DNA from: Brevibacillus sp.
GTDB taxonomy: Bacteria > Bacillota > Bacilli > Brevibacillales > Brevibacillaceae
Direction of reading: 5' to 3'
Assembly (NCBI GenBank): GCA_029240815.1
Contig: JARDZO010000133.1
Span: forward strand, 1-21,100
DNA: 21,100 bases
How positions within the stretch are numbered: the stretch's first letter is position 1; each line of letters begins with the position of its first letter. The notes below the pieces were generated by a model. It searched no databases. It saw only the letters and a program-made list of their open reading frames with translations, and was not told where the DNA came from. Positions 5,093-12,722 of this stretch are shown piece by piece. A program made the translations under genes and the position numbers.

Positions 5093-7003
5093 TCAACTGC
5101 GAGGGGGTTTTGCCGTTTCTTCAAACCGGTGCATTCGTTTGTAGAACGTACTTCTGGGGATTCCCAGAAGTTTTGCCGCTTTCGACACATTCCCGTTCGT
5201 CTTTTGCAGCGCCTCGACCATTTGCTGCTGTAATATCTTATCGCGAAACGAAAGAGAAGCCCGGTGCTCCTCCGTCCTCTGTTCAGGAAAGCTAAGGCTG
5301 GAGGAGACGCTTTTGCTCAACTCTGCGTTTTGATAGAGCAAGGAATGCAGAAGATGCAAGAGGTCGTCGCATCTGTTCGTAGAGAGAATCCGCAATTTAT
5401 CCAGCACATTCATAAGCTCGCGAATGTTTCCTGGCCAGGTGTAATCCATCAGCGCGGCAAAGAATTCCGGAGGGAAAACAGCGTCCCAGTCATGCTTTTC
5501 GCAGTAATGGTGAACGAGGTGCGGGATGTCTTCTGCCCTCTGCCTGAGTACCGGAACATGCACGGGATATACGTACAGGCGATAAAAAAGGTCTTCTCGG
5601 AACTTACCTTCTTTGACCAGTTGATGGATATTGCGGTGCGTGGCCGCAATTACGCGAAAATCGACGGGTATCTCTTGGCTGCCGCCCAGCGGAGTAATTT
5701 TACGTTCCTGCAAGACACGGAGCAGCGCCACCTGCATGGAGTGCGGGATTTCCCCAATTTCGTCCAAGAAAATAGTTCCTTGGTGGGCAAGTTGGAATTT
5801 CCCCTTCGCTCCGGTTCGCTTCGCCCCGCTGAACGCCCCTTCCACATAACCGAATAGTTCGCTTTCCAGCAGCTCTCTCGGGATCGCGCCGCAGTTCACC
5901 GCAACGTACGGCCCGCTTGCCCACTTGCTGTTCTCATGAATCGAACGGGCGATCACTTCTTTTCCGGTGCCTGTCTCGCCCAGGATAAAGACATTGATGT
6001 CCGCGGAAGCTACCCGCCCAAGCTCTTCCAGCGTCTGTCGAAATACACGGCTTGTGCCAGCCTCGCCGAGGAACCGAAACGGCTTGGCGGAACCCTTGTC
6101 CTGATAGACGGCCTGCCTTACCTGTTGCTCCTCTGCATTCAGAAGGTAGATACATTTGCCGATGAAACCACCGTGCTCCGCGGAGCAAATCGGCACTTCC
6201 ATCCGATTTCGGTACCCGCGTATGTATATTTCTTCGGCACGCATTCCGCACCAGTTCGGAATGTTCTGACGAATCATCTTACTCGCCGCGACGACGTTTT
6301 GACGTGGGGTGCAAATGATGAGCGGCTGTTCCTTTTCCAGTACTTCCATCGAACCCTGAATCAATTCCATCTCGTCGCGATGAGAGCGGATCTTCACTTC
6401 TTTCTCCAGCGCATAGGCGGCCTGGGTGACAATCCCCAGCATGTATGGATGCGCCCGGTCGACCGGGCACGAAACGTCGAGGATACCCAGGACCTCCCCG
6501 TCATCGCTGCGTATTGGAGCGGCAGCACAGCTCCAACCATGGGAAGCTATGGAATAGTGCTCCGAGCCGGTTACCATAATCGGCTGCCCCAGCGACAACG
6601 CCGTCCCAATTGCATTTGTCCCCATCTCGGCTTCCGTCCAGCGCACGCCCTCTACGAATCGTATTTTTTCGGCTACCTTCTGGACATTTTTGCTTCCCTT
6701 CATCCAGAGCACGTAGCCTTCCGGATCGATTAAAAGCGCGATCATTCCCATCTCGCTCGCGATTCGATCCATTTTTTCGAGAAAAGGGGCAGCGACGTCC
6801 GTAAGCAAAGCATTCTTTTGCTGTTGGCGCCGGAGAGATTCACCGCTCAGAATGTGCCTTCCCCGATCCAAGTACGGGCTGACTTGGGCGTTCCGGGAGC
6901 GATACCAAGATTCGATGATGGATTGGTGAATCCGTGAAGAATCCAGTACGCCTTCCTGAACGAACCGCTTCCACATCTGCGAACTTAATGCGAATTCAAA
7001 CAT
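5093..7003 (-). CDS. acoR: AcoR, sigma-54-dependent activator of acetoin catabolism
   Basis: 636 residues in the usual order for a bacterial enhancer-binding protein. An N-terminal sensor region with a GAF-like domain (about 70-200) is followed by a linker. The AAA+ domain has Walker A GETGTGKE (342-349), the sigma-54 contact loop GAFSGA (389-394) and Walker B IFLDEIGE (411-418). A C-terminal Fis-type helix-turn-helix (about 603-625, NVSKAAKLLGIPRSTFYKR) binds DNA. The contact loop has Ser in place of the common Thr of GAFTGA, a tolerated variant. Position directly downstream of acoABCL identifies it as AcoR, which in Bacillus activates the aco operon with SigL when acetoin is present. ATG 7003 follows GGGAGGGAA. 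Its own promoter and a cre site lie at 7081-7109, so it need not depend on the aco promoter. Confidence 0.92.
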   Translation of the reverse strand: MFEFALSSQMWKRFVQEGVLDSSRIHQSIIESWYRSRNAQVSPYLDRGRHILSGESLRRQQQKNALLTDVAAPFLEKMDRIASEMGMIALLIDPEGYVLWMKGSKNVQKVAEKIRFVEGVRWTEAEMGTNAIGTALSLGQPIMVTGSEHYSIASHGWSCAAAPIRSDDGEVLGILDVSCPVDRAHPYMLGIVTQAAYALEKEVKIRSHRDEMELIQGSMEVLEKEQPLIICTPRQNVVAASKMIRQNIPNWCGMRAEEIYIRGYRNRMEVPICSAEHGGFIGKCIYLLNAEEQQVRQAVYQDKGSAKPFRFLGEAGTSRVFRQTLEELGRVASADINVFILGETGTGKEVIARSIHENSKWASGPYVAVNCGAIPRELLESELFGYVEGAFSGAKRTGAKGKFQLAHQGTIFLDEIGEIPHSMQVALLRVLQERKITPLGGSQEIPVDFRVIAATHRNIHQLVKEGKFREDLFYRLYVYPVHVPVLRQRAEDIPHLVHHYCEKHDWDAVFPPEFFAALMDYTWPGNIRELMNVLDKLRILSTNRCDDLLHLLHSLLYQNAELSKSVSSSLSFPEQRTEEHRASLSFRDKILQQQMVEALQKTNGNVSKAAKLLGIPRSTFYKRMHRFEETAKPPRS

Positions 7004-7080
7004 GATACATTCCCTCCCTCAGTAACTCGCCTGAAGTAACTCCTGCCAGAATGTATGCAAGGTCGTCTCTCTTTGTCTAA

Positions 7081-7109
7081 ATTCTAATCAATAATGGCAG
7101 CGTTTACAA
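7081..7109 (-). promoter_or_regulatory. acoR: Candidate sigma-A promoter of acoR
   Basis: On the minus strand TTGTAA (7109-7104), a 17-base spacer, then TAGAAT (7086-7081). The -10 matches five of six consensus bases and the -35 four of six, with ideal spacing. It lies about 80 bases before the acoR start codon and downstream of the acoL terminator. Confidence 0.55.
7094..7109 (-). promoter_or_regulatory. Candidate CcpA cre site overlapping the acoR promoter
   Basis: TTGTAAACGCTGCCAT fits the cre consensus WTGNNARCGNWWWCAW at 14 of 16 positions, including the central CG and the TG/CA ends. It covers the -35 hexamer and part of the spacer, where CcpA binding would block RNA polymerase. In B. 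subtilis, CcpA control of acoR is the known route of glucose repression of acetoin use, which supports the call. Confidence 0.55.
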
Positions 7110-7120
7110 TGACCGCAAAG

Positions 7121-7150
7121 CAAAATTCCCCCTGGGTTACAGGGGGCTTT
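7121..7150 (-). terminator. acoL: Terminator after acoL
   Basis: CCCCCTG (7128-7134) and CAGGGGG (7140-7146) form a 7-bp GC-rich stem with a five-base loop. On the minus strand it is followed by AATTTTG. It separates acoABCL from acoR, so acoR is likely to be partly independently transcribed. Confidence 0.65.
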
Positions 7151-7166
7151 TGGTTGGGCCGATGCT

Positions 7167-8546
7167 TCAGGCGTGCACGGCATGACCGATGGCAGACAGC
7201 AAAGCTTCGTGAACGGCTTCTGACAACGTCGGGTGGGCAGAAATGAACGTTTCCATCATATCCGCCGTCATTTCCCCGTGGATCATGACCGTTCCTTGCC
7301 CGATCAACTCCGTCGCACGCGGACCTACGATGGACACACCCAGTATTTCATTGTAGTCCGATTCCGTGATGACCTTCACCTTTCCGATCGGTTCACCGAG
7401 AATCATGGCCTTGCCGTTGACGGAGAACGGGAATTCCCCGATGCGTACGTCTCCGTATCGTAGCCTGGCTTGCTTTTCTGTGAGGCCGACGCTGGCAATT
7501 TCCGGCGCCGTGTAGATGCAGCGCGGCACGGCCCGATAATTGGCTTTGGCGTCCAGACCGCACGCGTGCAAGGCTGCTACCGTTCCCTCATGAAAAGCGA
7601 CATGGGCGAGCTGGATGCCCCCGACAACATCCCCGCATGCGTAAATATGTGGCACGTTCGTTTGCATATGCCCGTTTACGGAAATGCCTTGCTTGCCGAA
7701 TGCTACACCCGCCCGATCAAGTTGCAGTTCAGCCGTCCGCGGCATCCTTCCGACGGCAACCAGCACGATCTCTGCTGCGGCTTCCCCGCTACCATCCGGG
7801 CTCTTGAAACGAACGGTTTTCGTCTGCGGGTCGACCGATGTCAACGACGTGGAGGTCAAGATCTTCACCCCGGTTCGTTCCAGCTGATCTTGCAGAACGC
7901 CCGCAATATCCGCATCTTCGCCAGGGAGAAGCTGATCCGCCATTTCAATCACTGTCACGTCGCACCCCATGCGACTGTATATGCTAGCAAACTCGCATCC
8001 GATGACGCCTCCGCCGATGATCAGCAATGTCTCAGGAATCGCCGAAAGCGACATCGCGTGTCCGCTGTGGATGACCCAGCGACCGTCAAACGGCGCAAAC
8101 GGTAGCTCAATCGGCTCTGATCCCGAAGCGATGATGATTTTATCGGCTTCTACCCTTTCTTCTCCCTGTTCCTTCTCTACCGCTATTTGGCGTTGGCTGA
8201 CAAAGCGCGCCTTGCCCGTGAGCACCTTGATTCTGTTTTTTCTCATGAGAAATCCGATTCCCATGACGAGCTGCTGCACGATGTTGTTTTTGTAGCTCTG
8301 CACTCCCGGCCAGTCAATCGATACTTCCTGTTCGGGCACGCGGATGCCGAAACGGCCGGCATGCTTTATTTTCTCAACCATCTCGGCAGACTCCAGGAGC
8401 GATTTGGTCGGCATACATCCTTCGTTCAGACAGGTCCCACCCAACGCCCGTTGCTCGATCAGGGTGACCTGTTTGCCCTTCTGGGCTGCGGCAATCGCCG
8501 CAACGTAGCCGGCAGGTCCCCCTCCGATCACTGCAATCGCACTCAT
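7167..8546 (-). CDS. acoL: AcoL, dihydrolipoamide dehydrogenase (E3) of the acetoin dehydrogenase complex
   Basis: 459 residues of the pyridine nucleotide-disulfide oxidoreductase family. It has an N-terminal FAD-binding GGGPAG (8-13), the redox-active disulfide segment GGTCLNEGCMPTK (Cys39 and Cys44), a second dinucleotide fold IIGGGVIGCEFAS for NAD, and CGDVVGG for the FAD ribityl site. The C-terminal dimerisation domain has the catalytic histidine in SAHPTLSEA. It reoxidises the dihydrolipoyl group on AcoC and passes electrons to NAD+ in the cytoplasm. There is no extra N-terminal lipoyl domain, unlike some acoetin E3 proteins. The start codon follows AAGGA and lies 13 bases after acoC, so it is the last gene of the acoABCL transcript, ending at a hairpin. 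Confidence 0.93.
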   Translation of the reverse strand: MSAIAVIGGGPAGYVAAIAAAQKGKQVTLIEQRALGGTCLNEGCMPTKSLLESAEMVEKIKHAGRFGIRVPEQEVSIDWPGVQSYKNNIVQQLVMGIGFLMRKNRIKVLTGKARFVSQRQIAVEKEQGEERVEADKIIIASGSEPIELPFAPFDGRWVIHSGHAMSLSAIPETLLIIGGGVIGCEFASIYSRMGCDVTVIEMADQLLPGEDADIAGVLQDQLERTGVKILTSTSLTSVDPQTKTVRFKSPDGSGEAAAEIVLVAVGRMPRTAELQLDRAGVAFGKQGISVNGHMQTNVPHIYACGDVVGGIQLAHVAFHEGTVAALHACGLDAKANYRAVPRCIYTAPEIASVGLTEKQARLRYGDVRIGEFPFSVNGKAMILGEPIGKVKVITESDYNEILGVSIVGPRATELIGQGTVMIHGEMTADMMETFISAHPTLSEAVHEALLSAIGHAVHA

Positions 8547-8559
8547 CCCATCACGTCCT

Positions 8560-9804
8560 TCACAAGAGCATCCGGTACGGCTCTTCCAGGTATTTTTTCA
8601 GCGTGTGCAAAAATCCGGCAGCCGGCGCCCCGTCCAGTACGCGATGGTCGAACGTCAGGCTGAGCGGGAGAATGCTCCGCCGCTGCACTTCCTCACCGAT
8701 GAAGACAGGCGTTTCCTGCACGGCCCCTACACCGAGAATGCCCGCCTCCGGCGGATTCAGCACCGGTGTAAAAAAATCGATGCCGTATGCCCCAAGGTTC
8801 GTGATGGAGAAGGTAGACCCTTGCATCTCTTCCATGCCGAGCGTCCCTTCCCGCGCCTGTGCAGCCAGCGCTTTGATCCGGCGGGAGAGGTCCAGCACCG
8901 ATGTTGATTCCGCGTACCGAACGACCGGAACGACCAGCCCTTGTTCGAGCGCGACGGCTATTCCCAGGTGGACGTGCCCGTACCGATGAATCCGGTCATC
9001 GATATAGGCGCTGTTTACTTGCTTGTGCATTTGCAGAGCGAGAACCGTCGCCCTCGCGATGAGATCGGTCATGGTCAGCTTGATGTCGTGCTCTTTTTGA
9101 GTGACCTCGTTCATTTTCTTTTGCAAAGCGATCAAGTCCGTGACATCGGCCCGTGTGGTGATCGTAAGCTGGGCGCTTTCCTGCAAACTGGCCATCATCC
9201 GGGAAGCGATCACTTTCCGCATGCCCGTGACAGGCAATTGCTCCATCGTTTCCTCCACGGCAACGGCAGGTGGCCGATCGTCCTCCGCTGCTACAGCCTG
9301 CTTCGCCTCCCGGTCAGCGATCGCCTTTTCTACGTCTTCCTTGGTGATCCTGCCCGCCGGTCCCGTGCCGATGAGAGATTCCAAGGGGTGGCCGGCCGCC
9401 TCGGCCAACTTGCGCGCGACCGGGGAAATTTTCACTTCTTTCGCACTCGCCGGACTTGCCGCTATCGTGGCCGCCTTCGCCGTAGCCACGGGCTCCTCCG
9501 GGTTTTTCTCGGGAGCAGCCGTCTCGAACGTCGCCGTTGCGGCCGTTTCCTCCGCGATTTGCTCGCTTGGATGACCGATATATCCAATGACCGTTCCAGG
9601 CGGCACACCCTCCCATTCCGAAACAGCGATTTTCAACAAAACGCCGTTCGCCGGTGCTTCCAGGTCCGCCTCGATTTTTTCCGAGCTGATGCTTGCGATC
9701 ACTTCTCCTTTGGATACCAGATCTCCGGCTTTTTTGTTCCAATGGGAAACCGTTCCCTCTTTCATCGCCATTCCCATCTTCGGCATGAGCACCTCGACTG
9801 CCAT
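8560..9804 (-). CDS. acoC: AcoC, dihydrolipoamide acetyltransferase (E2)
   Basis: 414 residues with the typical E2 layout. A lipoyl domain occupies about 1-78, with the lipoylated lysine expected in SSEKIEAD (Lys43). An Ala/Pro/Glu-rich flexible linker leads to a peripheral subunit-binding domain at about 125-162 (SPVARKLAEAAG, then GPAGRITKEDV) that holds E1 and E3. A second linker is followed by the catalytic core, with HRVLDG (387-392) supplying the active-site His and Asp. The protein accepts the acetyl group formed from acetoin by AcoAB and transfers it to CoA. The presence of a full acetyltransferase domain separates it from the alpha/beta-hydrolase AcoC of some Gram-negatives. GGAGGG precedes ATG 9804. 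acoB lies 31 bases upstream, acoL 13 bases downstream. Confidence 0.93.
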   Translation of the reverse strand: MAVEVLMPKMGMAMKEGTVSHWNKKAGDLVSKGEVIASISSEKIEADLEAPANGVLLKIAVSEWEGVPPGTVIGYIGHPSEQIAEETAATATFETAAPEKNPEEPVATAKAATIAASPASAKEVKISPVARKLAEAAGHPLESLIGTGPAGRITKEDVEKAIADREAKQAVAAEDDRPPAVAVEETMEQLPVTGMRKVIASRMMASLQESAQLTITTRADVTDLIALQKKMNEVTQKEHDIKLTMTDLIARATVLALQMHKQVNSAYIDDRIHRYGHVHLGIAVALEQGLVVPVVRYAESTSVLDLSRRIKALAAQAREGTLGMEEMQGSTFSITNLGAYGIDFFTPVLNPPEAGILGVGAVQETPVFIGEEVQRRSILPLSLTFDHRVLDGAPAAGFLHTLKKYLEEPYRMLL

Positions 9805-9835
9805 CGGTTTTCCCTCCGTTTTCTTTCTTTCTGAA

Positions 9836-10870
9836 TCAGACGCTCAACAGCGATTTATCGCCAAGCAGTTCAGATACCACCTGAATCACCTTTTGCGGCG
9901 TCGGCAAATACAGGTCCTCCAGCACAGGCGAGAACGGAACAGGGGTATGCGGTGCCGTGATCCGCTTGATCGGCGCATCCAAACTGTCGAAGCCTTTATC
10001 CGCGACCAAGGCCGCGATGTCGGTCGCGATGCTGCAGCGTGGATTCGCCTCGTCGATGACGATCAGCCGATTCGTCTTTTGAACGGAGCCCAAGATCGCA
10101 TCCTCATCGAGCGGCGAAAGGCTGCGCGGATCGACGATCTCCGTTTCAATTCCTTTCCTGGCGAGCTGCTCCGCCGCCTCCAAGGCTATATGCACCTGTT
10201 TACCGACCGCGACGATCGTCAAATCCGAACCGGTACGCTTGATGTCCGCCTTGCCGATCGGAATGGTGTAATAACCGTCCGGCACCTCTCCTGTCATGTT
10301 GTATAGCGTCTTGTCCTCAAAGAAGATTACGGGGTCATTGTCCTCGATGGATGCCAGCAGCAGCCCTTTCGCGTCAGCAGGTGTTGACGGAACCACCACT
10401 TTGATGCCCGGAATGGCCGTGAACAGCGCATAAAGGCTTTGCGAATGCTGCGCCGCCGCCCGGAATCCGGCGCCGTGCGTCGTGCGGATCGTAACCGGCA
10501 CCTGTGCCTTGCCCCCAAACATGTACCGGAACTTGGCCCCCTGGTTCAACACCTGGTCCAGGCAGCTCCCGATGAAATCGTTGAACATCAATTCCGCAAT
10601 CGGGCGAAGACCAGTGGCCGCAGCAGCCATCGCCGCCCCGATATAGCCCGCTTCGGTAATCGGAGTATCCAGCACCCGCTCTCGGCCGAACTCCTGGACG
10701 AGGCCTTTCGTTACCCCGAGAACGCCTCCCCATGCCTCTTCATCCTGCAAATGGTCGACCTGTGCACCGCCAGCTACGTCCTCGCCCATCAAAATCACGT
10801 TTTCGTCTCTGCGCATCGCGAGTTTCATCGCCTCGTTGATTGCCTGCGACATGCTCATTTTTTTGGTCAT
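9836..10870 (-). CDS. acoB: AcoB, acetoin dehydrogenase E1 beta subunit
   Basis: 344 residues, the usual length for the beta chain of thiamine-diphosphate-dependent 2-oxo acid/acetoin dehydrogenases. MGEDVAGGAQ near the N-terminus, TPITEAGYIGAAMAAAATGLRPIAE (in two parts) and QHSQSLYALFTAIPG are conserved E1-beta segments; the glutamate of the TPITE motif activates the cofactor. The C-terminal transketolase-type domain (VDPRSLSPLDEDAI) mediates subunit contact. It pairs with AcoA in an alpha2beta2 heterotetramer that cleaves acetoin and hands the acetyl group to the lipoyl arm of AcoC. ATG 10870 follows a strong purine site (GGGGGAAGGG). The aco rather than pyruvate dehydrogenase assignment rests on gene order with acoR. 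Confidence 0.92.
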   Translation of the reverse strand: MTKKMSMSQAINEAMKLAMRRDENVILMGEDVAGGAQVDHLQDEEAWGGVLGVTKGLVQEFGRERVLDTPITEAGYIGAAMAAAATGLRPIAELMFNDFIGSCLDQVLNQGAKFRYMFGGKAQVPVTIRTTHGAGFRAAAQHSQSLYALFTAIPGIKVVVPSTPADAKGLLLASIEDNDPVIFFEDKTLYNMTGEVPDGYYTIPIGKADIKRTGSDLTIVAVGKQVHIALEAAEQLARKGIETEIVDPRSLSPLDEDAILGSVQKTNRLIVIDEANPRCSIATDIAALVADKGFDSLDAPIKRITAPHTPVPFSPVLEDLYLPTPQKVIQVVSELLGDKSLLSV

Positions 10871-10898
10871 GTTCCCTTCCCCCTTTGCTATCGTTTTT

Positions 10899-11897
10899 TC
10901 AGTACGATACGTATACGTCTGTCAGCAGCTCGGACGGCTCCGGGTACGGACTGTTTTCCGAAAACGCGACTGCTTCCTCGACCGCCTTGTCAACCGCAGC
11001 TTCGATTTCATCCAGCTCGTTTTCAGTAAACAGCTTTCCATTGAGCAGATCGTTCCGGAATTTCCTGATCGCGTCTATTTCCGATAGATGCGCCTTCTTG
11101 TCTTCTTCTTTTTTGTATTTCTGGGCGTCGCCCTCAAAGTGGCCGTAGTTGCGGTACGTCACGCACTCGATTAGAGACGGGCCCTCTCCCCGGCGGGCAC
11201 GCTCGATCGCTTCCTGTGCAGCCTGATAAACGGCCAGCACATCCTTGCCATCCACTCGGATGCCGGGAATGTTGTAGGCGATCGCACGGTCCGCGATGGT
11301 TTTGCAGCTGGAGGCGTACGAAAACGGCGTGGCTTCCCCATATCCGTTGTTCTCCGCTACAAACACGGCTGGCAGCTTCCAAATGGCTGCCAGGTTGATC
11401 CCCTCATGGAACGTACCCTGGTTGTTCGCTCCGTCTCCAAAGAAACATACGCTCACAGCGCCTGTCTGTTTGTACTTGGCTGTCAAAGCGGCTCCGCACG
11501 CCAGCGGATACCCTCCCCCGACAATGCCGTTTGCCCCGAGCATTCCTTTGTCCAAATCCGCAATGTGCATGGAGCCTCCCTTCCCTTTGCAAAGTCCGGT
11601 GGCTCTGCCGTAAATCTCCGCCATCATTCCATTCAGATCGCACCCCTTGGCGATGCAGTGTCCGTGCCCGCGATGCGTGCTGGTAATGGTGTCGCTGTCG
11701 TCCAGGTGCGCGCAAAGCCCGACCGCGATGGCCTCCTCCCCCGCGTATAAATGGACGAAACCGGGGATTTTCCCTTGGCCAAACAGGTCGTGCACCTTGT
11801 CCTCGAACTTCCGGATCTCCAGCATTTTTTGGTACATCCAAGCGGCCTTTTCGCGGGACAACGGAATCCCTTTGACTTGCTGATCCACTTTTGTCAT
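10899..11897 (-). CDS. acoA: AcoA, acetoin dehydrogenase E1 alpha subunit
   Basis: 332 residues. HRGHGHCIAKG (75-85) and the thiamine-diphosphate motif, which runs from GDGANNQG (154-161) to AENN (181-184), are intact; they bind Mg2+ and the diphosphate. MHIAD and LGANGIVGGG are further E1-alpha signatures. With AcoB it performs the oxidative cleavage of acetoin to acetaldehyde and an acetyl group on AcoC. It is the first gene of acoABCL, with a sigma-54 promoter ending about 60 bases upstream. ATG 11897 follows GAGGAGGAG. The length and absence of a mitochondrial-type extension are typical for the acetoin branch. Confidence 0.93.
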   Translation of the reverse strand: MTKVDQQVKGIPLSREKAAWMYQKMLEIRKFEDKVHDLFGQGKIPGFVHLYAGEEAIAVGLCAHLDDSDTITSTHRGHGHCIAKGCDLNGMMAEIYGRATGLCKGKGGSMHIADLDKGMLGANGIVGGGYPLACGAALTAKYKQTGAVSVCFFGDGANNQGTFHEGINLAAIWKLPAVFVAENNGYGEATPFSYASSCKTIADRAIAYNIPGIRVDGKDVLAVYQAAQEAIERARRGEGPSLIECVTYRNYGHFEGDAQKYKKEEDKKAHLSEIDAIRKFRNDLLNGKLFTENELDEIEAAVDKAVEEAVAFSENSPYPEPSELLTDVYVSY

Positions 11898-11956
11898 TTA
11901 CGTGTCTCCTCCTCGAACATGTTTTATTGAGGTCCAGCCTTTGACACAAGGGATAT

Positions 11957-11974
11957 CGCAAAAAGTATGCCAAC
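11957..11974 (-). promoter_or_regulatory. acoA: Sigma-54 (SigL) -24/-12 promoter of acoABCL
   Basis: On the minus strand TTGGCAT (11973-11967), then ACTT, then TTTGC (TTGC at 11961-11958). The GG and GC doublets are 12 bases apart, as required for -24/-12 elements (TGGCAN-N5-TTGC). Transcription would start near 11946, leaving a leader of about 50 bases that contains the acoA ribosome site. It agrees with AcoR being an AAA+ activator with a sigma-54 contact loop. Confidence 0.85.
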
Positions 11975-11993
11975 CGCCGAAGCAGGTCACATT

Positions 11994-12059
11994 GCGGTTT
12001 TTTGTAACCGCTTTACTTTTTGCGGGGAACATAAGTGGACACCTGTCTCGTTTTGTCTC
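11994..12059 (-). promoter_or_regulatory. Candidate upstream control region (AcoR enhancer and/or CcpA site)
   Basis: Upstream of the -24 element lies a perfect 6-bp inverted repeat GCGGTT/AACCGC (11994-11999 with 12006-12011). A cre-like sequence, AGTAAAGCGGTTACAA on the minus strand (12017-12002), overlaps it. Farther up are the dyad GACACCTGTC (12038-12047) and two TGTCTC copies 10 bases apart (12044-12049, 12054-12059), about one helical turn. Positions 65-90 bases above the -24 element suit an activator binding site. The exact AcoR recognition sequence is not known to me, so this is inference. Confidence 0.35.
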
Positions 12060-12156
12060 CTTTTGTAGACTGGCTCACCGCGTGCCTTTGGACGGACTGT
12101 GTCTTCCTGTCAAGCGCTCTCTGGATATCCCGCGACGGAACGGAGTGCGGCAACGC

Positions 12157-12190
12157 AAAAAAACCTCCCGGCGTTATGCCAGAAAGGCCT
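12157..12190 (-). terminator. Intrinsic terminator after the ATPase remnant
   Basis: On the minus strand CCTTTCTGGC pairs with GCCGGGAGG around ATAAC (one bulged T, two G-T pairs), followed by TTTTTTT. It follows the stop codon of the P-type ATPase fragment and shields the aco promoter from upstream transcription. Confidence 0.7.
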
Positions 12191-12202
12191 CATCTGCAAA
12201 TC

Positions 12203-12515
12203 CTATTCTATTGCCCGGAGCAGCCTTATGCTGTTCAAAATGACAACCAGCGCCGATCCAGTGTTGCTGAGCACCGCGAGCCACAAGGTCAGCCAGCCTG
12301 GGAAGATCAGCACGAGAGCAGCCAGCTTGATGACGATCGAGAACCAGATGTTTTGCCGCATGATCGGAACTCCCTGCCGACTGATGTTCACCGTATGCGG
12401 CAGCTTCTCCAGATTGTCCGCCATGAGCACGATGTCCGCTGTTGCGATGGCAGTGTCGGTACCAGCTCCTCCCATGTCGATGCCAAGATAGGCGGTCGTG
12501 AGAGGCGGGAGTTCA
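12203..12515 (-). pseudogene. C-terminal remnant of a heavy-metal-translocating P1B-type ATPase
   Basis: The minus-strand frame ends at 12203 with about 100 residues of a CadA/ZntA-like ATPase. It begins at PPLTTAYLGIDMGGAGTDTA, the segment just after the hinge motif GDGxNDAPAL, followed by TADIVLMADNLEKLPH and the last two membrane helices (NIWFSIVIKLAALVLIF and WLTLWLAVLSNTGSALVVIL). The metal-binding domains, six earlier helices, the DKTGT phosphorylation motif and the hinge itself are missing. The frame continues to 12544, but those residues do not resemble an ATPase, so the break is near 12515. A fragment of this kind cannot transport ions. The terminator beyond its stop codon is intact, suggesting a fairly recent loss of the 5' part. 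Confidence 0.8.
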
Positions 12516-12557
12516 CCCTTCGAAAAATGTCTTCGCCAATACATTCAACTATTAATG

Positions 12558-12660
12558 TTTCCTGACCAAAAGTGAACAACACTGCACATGTGCTGAGGTG
12601 ATAGGGAGTACAGTCCTAGAATGACATCGGCTCAGAGAAAAAACTTATCTTTCCTGACCA
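12558..12660. repeat. 11-bp direct repeat flanking the ATPase break region
   Basis: TTTCCTGACCA occurs at 12558-12568 and again at 12650-12660, 92 bases apart. It lies between the truncated ATPase and the DJ-1-like gene. It could be a scar of a deletion or of a lost mobile element, or chance. Confidence 0.35.
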
Positions 12661-12707
12661 TAATTGTCAGTGAAGTTGGCTTACTATTCATTTGTACAAA
12701 ACTTTAC

Positions 12708-12715
12708 AAGGAGGG
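12708..12715 (+). promoter_or_regulatory. Ribosome binding site setting the TTG start of the DJ-1-like gene
   Basis: AAGGAGGG ends seven bases before TTG 12723. It lies inside the longer open frame that begins at ATG 12621, and that ATG has no comparable site. Confidence 0.75.
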
Positions 12716-12722
12716 AATCACT

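Noticed and set aside
5079..5108. Plus-strand GC-rich hairpin followed by TTTT, resembling a terminator
   Set aside because: No plus-strand gene ends here; the stem is better read as part of the acoR 3' end on the minus strand.
8941..9834. Plus-strand frame of 297 codons opposite acoC
   Set aside because: Shadow of a GC-rich gene; low-complexity Arg-rich product, while the minus strand holds a full E2 enzyme. The same holds for 7470-8105, 5936-6733 and 13402-14301.
12621..12722. N-terminal extension of the DJ-1-like protein from ATG 12621
   Set aside because: It would give a hydrophobic lead resembling a membrane anchor, but a strong AAGGAGGG lies right before TTG 12723 and the family fold begins there.
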